The translations under genes and the position numbers were made by a program. From Salinibacterium sp. SWN248 (GTDB lineage: Bacteria > Actinomycetota > Actinomycetes > Actinomycetales > Microbacteriaceae): a DNA stretch of 64,000 bases. Position 1 is the first letter of the stretch. The number at the start of each line of letters is the position of its first letter. The DNA lies in contig NZ_JADYWW010000001.1 in NCBI RefSeq assembly GCF_015864575.1, positions 2,006,553 through 2,070,552 of the forward strand. The letters are read 5' to 3'. This document shows positions 8,243-15,330 of the stretch, one piece after another. A model generated the notes under the pieces. The model did not search any database, was not told where the DNA came from, and saw only the letters and a list, made by a program, of their open reading frames with translations.

Positions 8243-10321
8243 ATGTCGACCGCAGATTACTTCGTCGCCCCGGCGTCGCCGTTTGGGGAGGTGTCGCCCG
8301 TCGATGCAGACAACGCCGCGCTGAGCGAGGGGGAGTCCTCCTCCGCCTGGGAGGACTTCGCCGACGACGAGGGACCATCTATAGCTGAACCGGTGGGTGG
8401 GGATGCCACCGCGGAGGAAGACGGTTGGGAGACATCCGAGGACGAGTGGGTGACAAGCGAGTTCTTCGACGAGGGTGCACGTGAGGCAGGCGACGAGTGG
8501 CAGCGGGAGCCAAGCGAGTCGCTGCAGGCCGAGGGCGACTTCGAGTCCGAAAAGGAGTGCGAGGTCGACGAAGAGGATGAATGGGAAGCGAGCTTTGAGG
8601 ATCAGGTATCTGCCCCTGCGCCAGCTCAGGTCGGCGCGCCCCACGCTCCGGTCCCCTCTACTGGCGCCCGCTTCCCCGTGCGCTCCACCCACGCCCGGCC
8701 CACCGAGGTGAACTACAAGGCGAGCGACGGAACCGGCGTGGGAAGAAACGCGGGGCGCCGCTTCTCTGCAGGTCGACCCGCACGGGGTCCATTCACGCGG
8801 AGGCACTGCGCCGTCGATCTCAACGCCGAAATCGGCGACGAGGTTGTGGCGTGTGAAGACGGCCGCATCGTCGCGTTCTACGGGTTCTGCTGCGGACAAA
8901 CTAAGACCACGTGGGCACTGCTCGTGGAACACCCACAAGTGGTCATCAACTACGGAGAGGTCTCGCCCGACTCCCTCACCCGTCACGGGCTCACGGTCGG
9001 AGACACAGTGACAGCGGGGCAAACCATCGGCCTCATTGGGCGAAACCCCGGCGGCGGGCACATGCTCCACTTCGAGATGTATACCCGAGGAACCACACGC
9101 AACAAGCGGTGGACGCACGGCCAGGCAGCACCTGCGGGACTGCTCGACCCCACGACCTACCTGCTCGCGACACTCGGCACCACAGCCTCGGTGCCGTCGC
9201 CAGCACCCCGTTCGGCCCCCACTCCGCCCACGCCAGGACCAGTGCGCCCGACTTTGAGGCGCGGCGCCCGCGGCAGTGCTGTGCGGGAGCTTCAGATCGC
9301 CCTCTCGGCGGCGGGATTCGCTACAGCCAGCGACGGCATCTTTGGCGCGGGAACGCAGGCGAGGGTCAAGGCGTTCCAGGCGGCGCGAGGGCTGAGCGCT
9401 GATGGCGTAGTTGGTCCCATCACGTGGGCGGCTCTCGTGTCACCGGCCGCAAGTGCTGCTGCGGGCGCCGCCGGGGCAGGGGCGGGATCCGCGTCGAGCA
9501 CGACCTCCTCGGGAGCGGCTGGGTCTGCGTCGACGAGCGCTAACCTCGCGGGAATCGCACTCGGCACGCTCGCGTGCACGACGCCGCGGGGCACCTTCAC
9601 GTACCCCTTCTCTGCGGACGACCTCATCTGGTCTGCCAAGCTGCTGGTGCACGAGGCTGGCGGCGCTGACAACGCCGACAACGCCGCCGTGCTGTGGGCG
9701 ATGTTCAACCGCTTTGCGCTATTCACGCACACGGTTTATCCGACATTCACCCGTTTTATTAGGGCGTATTCCACGACACTGCAGCCAGAGTTGCGCAACC
9801 GGCGCGCGGCCGAACGACACTACAACCGGCCGAGCAGTCACTTTGTGCGCACCGGTGGCGTCTACCCGGGGACCAACATTCCCCGAGGCCAGTTGCAGCG
9901 TCACCTCGACGTGCAGCGACAGCCGTGGTCCGCCGTGAAGCTTTCCGCCCGCCAACTTGCGCAGCGCGCGCTTCAGGGCAACTTGCCTAACCCCGGCATC
10001 GGACTCGCGAGCGAGTTCGCTTCGACGCGGGTGTACTACAGGCAGAATCATGGCGGCGCGGAGCCGACACTGCAACAGTGGTTGGAGTACACCCACACGT
10101 TTGCACGGAGAAAAAACTGGCAGTTCGTGGGCGACATCTCGGGCCTCGACCCCCGCAAGAACGCTTTCTTCCTCGACAATCGCGCCCGGTCCTTGCCTAC
10201 CGATGCCGTGCGTGTAATCCCGGCAACTGGCGCGCGAGAGCACGAGTGGGAGTATGAGGACGACGGAGTTGCCGAATTCGATGAGGCCTTTGGCGTGAAC
10301 GAGCACTTGGATGCGGGGTGA
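8243..10321 (+). CDS. Multidomain cell-wall hydrolase: acidic leader, LytM/M23-like, PG-binding, SleB-like
   Basis: 692 residues from ATG 8243 (a GTG at 8234 is also possible). Residues 1-130 are highly acidic. An M23/LytM-like domain follows (about 155-300) with H188 and D192 in RRHCAVDL and H276 in GGHMLHFEMY. The usual HxH is altered: Met occupies the expected first-His position, with a His one place earlier, so activity is uncertain. A peptidoglycan-binding-1 domain spans about 338-398 (RGARGSAVRELQ, DGIFGAGTQARVKAFQ). After an Ala/Ser/Gly linker, a C-terminal domain (about 450-680) carries HEAGGADNADNAAVLWAMFNR, reminiscent of SleB-type lytic enzymes. There is no signal peptide, so export needs another route. 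It ends in another acidic tail. Confidence 0.8.
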   Translation: MSTADYFVAPASPFGEVSPVDADNAALSEGESSSAWEDFADDEGPSIAEPVGGDATAEEDGWETSEDEWVTSEFFDEGAREAGDEWQREPSESLQAEGDFESEKECEVDEEDEWEASFEDQVSAPAPAQVGAPHAPVPSTGARFPVRSTHARPTEVNYKASDGTGVGRNAGRRFSAGRPARGPFTRRHCAVDLNAEIGDEVVACEDGRIVAFYGFCCGQTKTTWALLVEHPQVVINYGEVSPDSLTRHGLTVGDTVTAGQTIGLIGRNPGGGHMLHFEMYTRGTTRNKRWTHGQAAPAGLLDPTTYLLATLGTTASVPSPAPRSAPTPPTPGPVRPTLRRGARGSAVRELQIALSAAGFATASDGIFGAGTQARVKAFQAARGLSADGVVGPITWAALVSPAASAAAGAAGAGAGSASSTTSSGAAGSASTSANLAGIALGTLACTTPRGTFTYPFSADDLIWSAKLLVHEAGGADNADNAAVLWAMFNRFALFTHTVYPTFTRFIRAYSTTLQPELRNRRAAERHYNRPSSHFVRTGGVYPGTNIPRGQLQRHLDVQRQPWSAVKLSARQLAQRALQGNLPNPGIGLASEFASTRVYYRQNHGGAEPTLQQWLEYTHTFARRKNWQFVGDISGLDPRKNAFFLDNRARSLPTDAVRVIPATGAREHEWEYEDDGVAEFDEAFGVNEHLDAG

Positions 10322-10399
10322 GTGCCACGGCTAGGGACGCCAGGTTAGCCAAACCCACAATCCGTGAGTTCGGGGTATTTCAGTAGCTTGCGACAACAC

Positions 10400-10458
10400 A
10401 TAAATCACCCAAGAAATCATCCGGCAAGACTGTAGCGAGTAAGTCTCTCAAGGACTAA
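10400..10458 (+). pseudogene. Decayed second copy of the lysine-rich small gene
   Basis: This stretch encodes KSPKKSSGKTVASKSLKD and a stop, nearly identical to the start and last codon of the gene at 1171-1281. The start region is destroyed (a TAA replaces the reading-in codons) and about 15 codons of the middle are missing. No ribosome binding site is present. Confidence 0.8.
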
Positions 10459-10465
10459 AACCCGC

Positions 10466-10511
10466 TCAGCGGCGCGGGTGCTTCTACCCACGGAGGCATC
10501 CTCACCGCTGA
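10466..10511 (+). terminator. Second copy of the TCAGCGG hairpin
   Basis: The outer arms TCAGCGG/CCGCTGA are identical to those at 1289-1334. The inner arm has changed sequence but still pairs (TGCTTC with GAGGCA, one G-T wobble), so the structure has been kept. Confidence 0.55.
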
Positions 10512-10599
10512 TCGGCGGCCGGCACTGATACCGGTACCGCGATCACTCCCTGGCTTGAAGGATGACAGCTCGCGAACCGTCCACGTCGCCAGTGGCTGC

Positions 10600-10821
10600 C
10601 TAGTCTTCGTATAGACACTCAGCGACCGTTTCGGCCGACGCAGGGGTTGCGAGGGCGAACCAGAGAGCGTTAGCTACTCGGGGACGAACATCGTCAATAT
10701 CGACTTGGCTCAGAACCCAAGTAGCGGCGGCACGAGATACATCACGGAGCGAAACGTCGCCAAGCGTGGAGATCTCCGCCGCGAGATCTGGAGCGACAGT
10801 GTTTTGTCGCACAAACTTCAA
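10600..10821 (-). CDS. 73-residue hypothetical protein, paralogue of the gene at 11683
   Basis: A TTG start at 10821 would overlap the stop of the membrane-protein gene by 3 bases, suggesting coupling. The C-terminus RVANALWFALATPASAETVAECLYE matches RTANALWYSLFIPASSGTVADCMYE in the protein encoded at 11683-12075, so the two are paralogues. This copy is shorter at the N-terminus and may be a truncated gene. Function unknown. Confidence 0.5.
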   Translation of the reverse strand: MKFVRQNTVAPDLAAEISTLGDVSLRDVSRAAATWVLSQVDIDDVRPRVANALWFALATPASAETVAECLYED

Positions 10822-11426
10822 CTGAGTTTCTCTCGCGCGACGCCTGCTTCGCGACAGAGGTCGCGGTAAGTGAAGAGCAAGTACACGGCGTATGCCGCCG
10901 TGGCGACCGCACCGCCGATTCCGGAGATTGCATATACAAAGGCCCACGAAGTCTCGGGGCGCGCAGCAACCAGAAACCCGATCCCCGCGAACAAGACCGC
11001 GATTGGCGCGAGAAGAAAATCAATGCGACGTCGAAAGATGAACGCTAACGGGAAGAAATGGGCTCCGATGATGAGCGCAACAGCGGGAAACACCAGACGC
11101 CACTCACCGAGTAACGCGAGCACGATCGCTACGATCCACAGCGTGCCATAAGAGATTCCCGAAAGGATTCCCATGCGCTTTCCGATAAGCGCACCTTCAG
11201 CGGTGGGCACATTGGGAAAGTTGGCGGCGTGCCGGATGTTGCGGACTGAGAGAAACACGACGACCGCGGCATAGGCGACCCCCACGACGAAAATGAGCGT
11301 CCCGACAACGGGAGCAGCGAAGATCCACCAGATCAAATACACGAGCATGAAGAACACTTGCACGATCGGCTGATACGCGGTGTTGCGCGCTGCTGAACCA
11401 AACCATTCGGGCGTGTTAGTTGACAT
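10818..11426 (-). CDS. Integral membrane protein, about six TM segments
   Basis: About 202 residues from ATG 11426 (MSTNTPEWFG). An upstream in-frame extension reaches the terminator and att region and is less likely. Hydrophobic stretches occur at regular spacing (for example LVYLIWWIFAAPVVGTLIFV, AVALIIGAHFFPLAFIF), with basic loops. It resembles small actinobacterial multi-pass proteins of unknown function. It is the last chromosomal gene before the island boundary. Confidence 0.7.
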   Translation of the reverse strand: MSTNTPEWFGSAARNTAYQPIVQVFFMLVYLIWWIFAAPVVGTLIFVVGVAYAAVVVFLSVRNIRHAANFPNVPTAEGALIGKRMGILSGISYGTLWIVAIVLALLGEWRLVFPAVALIIGAHFFPLAFIFRRRIDFLLAPIAVLFAGIGFLVAARPETSWAFVYAISGIGGAVATAAYAVYLLFTYRDLCREAGVAREKLS

Positions 11427-11485
11427 GAGGGAATCGTAGCGGTGATGTGGAGAAGAACTCACCTCTTCGCCTCGTGAATGCGAAA

Positions 11486-11512
11486 AAAGGACCGTCCCGA
11501 AGGCCGATCCTT
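11486..11512 (-). terminator. Rho-independent terminator, probably the original tRNA-Pro terminator
   Basis: Read on the minus strand: GGATCGGCC, loop TTCG, GGACGGTCC, then a run of six T. It lies directly downstream of the left copy of the tRNA-Pro 3' end, where the terminator of the undisrupted tRNA gene should be. Confidence 0.75.
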
Positions 11513-11519
11513 TTTCCAT

Positions 11520-11554
11520 ATTGTCGGGCTGACAGGATTTGAACCTGCGACCCC
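11520..11554 (-). repeat. attL: 35-bp copy of the tRNA-Pro 3' end
   Basis: These 35 bases are identical to 40339-40373 inside the complete tRNA-Pro gene and cover the acceptor stem and T arm. The rest of the tRNA is missing here. Together they are the classic attL/attR scar of a tRNA-integrating element. Confidence 0.9.
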
Positions 11555-11682
11555 TTGTCTCAGCATCGTGGAGTCTGTCGGATACCGAGCAGTGCCGGAA
11601 ACTCCGGAAACATAAGGGTCTCGATACGCCAGTGAGCGAAACTACATCTGCCGATTACTGAGGATTTAGGAGCAATCCCGAG

Positions 11683-12075
11683 TCAAAGTGTTGGGTAAGT
11701 GTTGGCCGAGTCTTGACGAACGACGTTTCGCAGACCGTTCACGTCGCCCGCGACTGCTTGTGCTTCGTACATGCAGTCAGCGACAGTTCCAGAGGATGCT
11801 GGGATAAAGAGGGAATACCAGAGCGCATTCGCTGTACGCGCTCGGGCAAACGCGTGGGCGTATCCCACAAGGGCTTCATCACCCGCTTCTGACTCCTGAA
11901 GGTCCCAGGCCAACTCGTCCAGTTCTTGCACGAGTTCCCACAGTTGGTCGCGAACTCGACAACTCACGCGCCGCTCCTTCAGAGCGGGGAGCGCTACGGC
12001 GGGCCAATCTCCAAATTGGATTTTGGCGTCTATCGACAACCCGAGGAAAAGCAACGGCAGCCTAAGTGCCCCCAC
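11683..12075 (-). CDS. 130-residue hypothetical protein at the left island end
   Basis: The frame opens with a GTG at 12075; the first 20 residues are doubtful. The central segment (VRDQLWELVQELDELAWDLQE) is helical. The segment RTANALWYSLFIPASSGTVADCMYE is shared with the protein at 10600-10821 just outside the island. The last codons (TYPTL) are written by the candidate integrase arm repeats, so the 3' end may be an artefact of integration. Function unknown. Confidence 0.5.
   Translation of the reverse strand: MGALRLPLLFLGLSIDAKIQFGDWPAVALPALKERRVSCRVRDQLWELVQELDELAWDLQESEAGDEALVGYAHAFARARTANALWYSLFIPASSGTVADCMYEAQAVAGDVNGLRNVVRQDSANTYPTL
11686..11705. repeat. Left pair of candidate integrase arm sites
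   Basis: AAGTGTTGG at 11686-11694 and again at 11697-11705, period 11 bp, 132 bp inside attL. The same arrangement occurs near attR. Confidence 0.55.
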
Positions 12076-12373
12076 TGTGCTCGCAGGCCGTCGGTGATCC
12101 GCACGCTCAACGGCGGATGGGCCAGCGCGGACGCCGGTACCTCGGTCAGTTCGTTCTCACTCATGCTGAGCCTCTTCATCGGATGCGACCGACGAACCCC
12201 GGATGGCTTCCTGTTGGTGAAGCCGTGGTCCAGCGAGGAGGGCGGCTGAGTATGACGGCAAGATTCAGGACGAATGCGCCGATCGGTTTCATTGTCATAA
12301 GCACATCCGGCATTGCCGATTTTTCATTCGAGTGTCGGACGCCCCGCGTACTCTGTAACTGACGCATCCCCCG
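12076..12373. other. Intergenic stretch
   Basis: No gene is supported here. Overlapping open frames lack start signals and protein-like character. Confidence 0.4.
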
Positions 12374-13312
12374 ATGCAGGCGGACGACGGTGAAGTAGGG
12401 ATCGCAGTGGAAGAGCAGGCCAGTAACGCCAGATCAGTCTTTGTCGTGCACGGGCGCGACGAAGCACTCCGGAAGGCAATGTTCGACTTCCTCCGCAGCA
12501 TCAACCTCTCCCCCATGGAGTGGAGCCATGCCGTGGAACTTACAGGCGAGGGCTCCCCCTACATCGGCCAAGTTCTGGACGCTGCGCTCGATCATGCCGC
12601 CGCTATTGTCGTGCTCATGACTCCGGATGAGATTGCCTACCTTTTGCCACAACTTGGTCATGGCGAAAACGATCCTGAGACGAAGCCCTCGGCACAAGCG
12701 CGGCCTAACGTTCTATTCGAGGCAGGAATGGCCCTGGGACGCGACGCGCGTCGGACCGTGCTCGTCGAGATAGGTGAAGTGCGGCCTTTCAGTGACGTGG
12801 CCGGACGACACTCCATCAGGCTCACAAACGATACAGCCCGTCGCCAGGAGCTCGCCACCCGCCTCAAGACCGCCGGATGTGACGTAGATCTGAAAGGAAC
12901 GGACTGGCACACGACAGGCGACTTCACTGCTCCGCTGCCTCCTGGCGAGGGGCTGCCGCTCGGGCGTCGTCTGCCGTCCAACACGAAGGTGCGCAAGGCG
13001 ATCGACTTTGACGTCAAGTACTTCAATAAGGGCGGGAACCGAATCGACAAGTTGCAGATCATCAACCGCGGCAGCGAAACGGCGCTCGATATCGATGTCT
13101 CACTCCCTGAAGACTCAGCCCTTAAGTTGCACGGCTTCCAGACCATCAAGAAGATCCCAGGCGGCGGACGTTCCGTGACCATCGACGTCATGGGCATGGG
13201 GCGCATGTTCGGGGGTCCGCAGATGGAGCACGCGTTCGATGTCACTGTCACCGGCCGGAGCGAAGCCGGCGAGAGCATCGTTCAAAAAATCTTCCTAGAC
13301 ACCAACGGTTGA
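12374..13312 (+). CDS. TIR-like (CAP12/Pycsar TIR family) nucleotide-binding protein with C-terminal beta domain
   Basis: 312 residues. Residues about 20-150 match the predicted nucleotide-binding TIR-like family (PF10137 type): SVFVVHGRDEALRK at the start, VVLMTPDE in the middle and ARPNVLFEAGMALGR near residue 115. Members are NAD+-cleaving effectors in CBASS and Pycsar immunity. Residues about 210-312 form a beta-rich domain (VKYFNKGGNRIDKLQIINRGSE) that I do not recognise and that could be a sensor. No cyclase gene is adjacent. It is followed after 13 bases by a zinc-ribbon gene and then a GIY-YIG gene, all on the same strand, so the three probably form one unit. No good ribosome binding site precedes the ATG. 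Confidence 0.8.
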   Translation: MQADDGEVGIAVEEQASNARSVFVVHGRDEALRKAMFDFLRSINLSPMEWSHAVELTGEGSPYIGQVLDAALDHAAAIVVLMTPDEIAYLLPQLGHGENDPETKPSAQARPNVLFEAGMALGRDARRTVLVEIGEVRPFSDVAGRHSIRLTNDTARRQELATRLKTAGCDVDLKGTDWHTTGDFTAPLPPGEGLPLGRRLPSNTKVRKAIDFDVKYFNKGGNRIDKLQIINRGSETALDIDVSLPEDSALKLHGFQTIKKIPGGGRSVTIDVMGMGRMFGGPQMEHAFDVTVTGRSEAGESIVQKIFLDTNG

Positions 13313-13325
13313 GGAGCCCAACATC

Positions 13326-13790
13326 ATGAACGACGAGATTCGAATACCTGTGAGCCTCCCACTTGATTCGGACGGCTTTATCCGCCGCGAATGCCCAAAC
13401 TGCGAGCGGGAGTTCAAGTGGTTCAGCCACGAGGAAAGCGACACTAACGCTGAGGTCGTCGACCAGTACTTCTGCCCGTTGTGCGGAGCTGATGCCGGCA
13501 CCGACTCGTGGTGGACGCCAGCCCAGCTGGAGTACATGAATGGCGTCAGCGGTCCTGCGATGGATCAATATGTGCAGGACTCAATCGACAAGATGTTCAA
13601 GGGCATTAAGGGAATGAAGGTCAAGCCGAACCGTTCGTTTTCTCTCGGCGTTGAGACGCCAGACGCACTCACGGAGCCGGACGACATGACGATTGTTGAG
13701 CCCCCTTGCCATCCGAACGAACCGATCAAAGTCCCGGATGGCACCCCGAAGGGGTATTGCCTGATCTGCGGCGATGCCTTCGCTGTGTAG
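13326..13790 (+). CDS. 154-residue zinc-ribbon protein
   Basis: ATG with GAGG shortly upstream. Two CxxC knuckles, CPNCEREFKWF (about residues 19-29) and CPLCGADAG (about 51-59), probably form one zinc ribbon. A third CLICGDAF closes the protein at its C-terminus. The middle is a short helical and linker region. It lies between the TIR-like and GIY-YIG genes, with small gaps. Zinc ribbons of this kind often bind nucleic acid or mediate complex assembly; here it may be the recognition or bridging part of the unit. Confidence 0.7.
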   Translation: MNDEIRIPVSLPLDSDGFIRRECPNCEREFKWFSHEESDTNAEVVDQYFCPLCGADAGTDSWWTPAQLEYMNGVSGPAMDQYVQDSIDKMFKGIKGMKVKPNRSFSLGVETPDALTEPDDMTIVEPPCHPNEPIKVPDGTPKGYCLICGDAFAV

Positions 13791-13812
13791 CTGGTCGGGA
13801 CGCACTTCAGCT

Positions 13813-14625
13813 ATGGCACTCACTCTTGGTCCGCTACTGATCGACGCCGGTATTGATCCCGCGCAGGCTCTCGTAATCCGCCATGCCTTCGCACAAGAGG
13901 CCGCGGAGAGTGGCCTAACTGGCCTACATGCTGACTCGACGCACACGGAGGTCTTCGAGTACACACGGAAACAGTCGGCCGACACGAGGCGCTTCCCTGC
14001 GGTTCCGCCGCAGTTCTGGGTGGTCTTCATCAAGGAGGGCGGCGACCATGCACGCCTGTGGTCGGTGATCGAGAACCGCGGAGAGATCTCGAACAACGGC
14101 CTCATCCGGGCGTTCGATGTTGCCGAGTCCAAGCGCATGGCGGATCTGCGCAACCGTCTTGTGATCGGATGGCGGTCGCCGCGCACCTGGCGGATGAATG
14201 CGGCCACGGCCGCGAGCTATCCCGTGGTGAGCATTGCGGACGCTGAGCCAATCCCGTTTCCCGGATTCGACCGACTCGTGCTCAGTCATGTCCAGCTTCA
14301 AGCCGTCATGCGGGAGAACCGCTATGCCTCGTGGCGCACCGCGCTCTCTTCGGTGTTCGGGGTATACGTCATCACCGACACCCGAGACGGGCGCCATTAC
14401 GTCGGCAAGGCGGACGGCGAGGATAGCATCCGGCAACGCTGGAGCGCCTACGCCACCAACGGGCACGGCGGCAACGTTGAGCTACGCACTCTCGACCCAT
14501 CGAGTTTCCGGTTCTCGCTGCTTCGCGTCTTCGATCCTGCGACGCCGACAGGGGAAATTGACGCGGCAGAGAGTCACTTCAAGGATGCGCTCGACTCACG
14601 GCGACATGGGCTGAATCGGAACTAG
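13813..14625 (+). CDS. GIY-YIG nuclease-domain protein
   Basis: 270 residues from ATG 13813. The C-terminal third (about 175-270) has the GIY-YIG signature as GVYVITDTRDGRHYVGKADG, followed by IRQRWSAYA, whose Arg fits the catalytic position, and a late Glu in AAESHFKDAL. The N-terminal two thirds (about 1-170) is a domain seen in GIY-YIG proteins of unknown role (FWVVFIKEGGDHARLWSVIENRGE). It is the last gene of the TIR-like/zinc-ribbon/GIY-YIG run. A DNA-cutting role in defence is inferred from domain and context. Confidence 0.75.
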   Translation: MALTLGPLLIDAGIDPAQALVIRHAFAQEAAESGLTGLHADSTHTEVFEYTRKQSADTRRFPAVPPQFWVVFIKEGGDHARLWSVIENRGEISNNGLIRAFDVAESKRMADLRNRLVIGWRSPRTWRMNAATAASYPVVSIADAEPIPFPGFDRLVLSHVQLQAVMRENRYASWRTALSSVFGVYVITDTRDGRHYVGKADGEDSIRQRWSAYATNGHGGNVELRTLDPSSFRFSLLRVFDPATPTGEIDAAESHFKDALDSRRHGLNRN

Positions 14626-14636
14626 TTGACACCTGT

Positions 14637-15134
14637 TCAGCGATCTCGGCGCGCGCTGAGATCCGCAACGGGCGCTAGCGAAGCGTCTTGAAGGTCCGCC
14701 GTCCTGCGCGACCGACCGACGCCGACGCTTTGGATGGCGAACGTCACAATCCCAAGCATCAAATCCCGCTCATCCAAGACCACGAAGTCAGAGTCGTTAG
14801 CGCCACCGCGCACGGTTTGAAGCGCCAAGTAGAACGAAAGTGCCGAGCGGTCTTCACTGGCAAGAGGGAACTCGCCTTCCTCAAGCCTTCGGATGATCAT
14901 CATGGCGTCGCCTTCGACTCCGCTAAGCACCTTCTCAAATTCATCAGGCTCTGTAAGGCCCTCGACCGTGTCAAAGTGCGTACGCGCTGCAACGTTTTTG
15001 ACGGAGGTTGTGAACGGTCCCCGTGCGCGGTCAAGCGGCACTGCCGTTACGCGTTCATGCTCAGCAGCGAAGCCGCGCAAGTATCCCTGCGGCACGTAGT
15101 GGTGCAGCTTAGCGGTGTTGCGCTTTTGCGGCAT
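14637..15134 (-). CDS. DUF4238-like protein, short or C-terminally truncated
   Basis: 165 residues from ATG 15134, which opens with MPQKRNTAKLHHYVPQGYLRGFA, the hallmark of DUF4238. Family members are usually around 250 residues or longer, so this copy seems to lack the C-terminal part; its last 20 residues are low-complexity and atypical. DUF4238 proteins are common in mobile and defence regions but have no established function. It is convergent with the GIY-YIG gene and may be a decaying gene. Confidence 0.65.
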   Translation of the reverse strand: MPQKRNTAKLHHYVPQGYLRGFAAEHERVTAVPLDRARGPFTTSVKNVAARTHFDTVEGLTEPDEFEKVLSGVEGDAMMIIRRLEEGEFPLASEDRSALSFYLALQTVRGGANDSDFVVLDERDLMLGIVTFAIQSVGVGRSRRTADLQDASLAPVADLSARRDR

Positions 15135-15162
15135 ACTTGGATGCTCCCACAGGGGCCAGACC

Positions 15163-15330
15163 TCACCCAATGACGCCTTTGAAGTCATCATCTACTTTCG
15201 TGGCTGGCTCCTGAGCGCGCTTTGGCATTATTGCACGACGATCGGTCGCCCAAATTCGCACGTCCAGGAGTTCTCGGTCAGAAGCCCCGTAAAGCGGAAC
15301 CCAACTAGATCGTACGGCGGGAAAACGCTC
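15163..15330 (-). pseudogene. C-terminal remnant of an XRE/HipB-like regulator
   Basis: This frame encodes VPLYGASDRELLDVRIWATDRR and ends near KVDDDF, clearly homologous to VPLYGATEAQLRDVRIRATDRL...DGDF of the regulator at 19945-20280. The helix-turn-helix half is missing and the frame upstream runs into the restriction gene. Confidence 0.7.

Noticed and set aside
8147..9118. A 323-codon minus-strand open frame opposite the cell-wall hydrolase gene
   Set aside because: The plus strand carries recognisable LytM and PG-binding domains; the antisense frame is a GC-bias shadow.
2638..10321. Contractile injection system (eCIS) or phage tail module
   Set aside because: No sheath, tube, baseplate or AAA ATPase protein is present; only the wall hydrolase and acidic proteins are suggestive.
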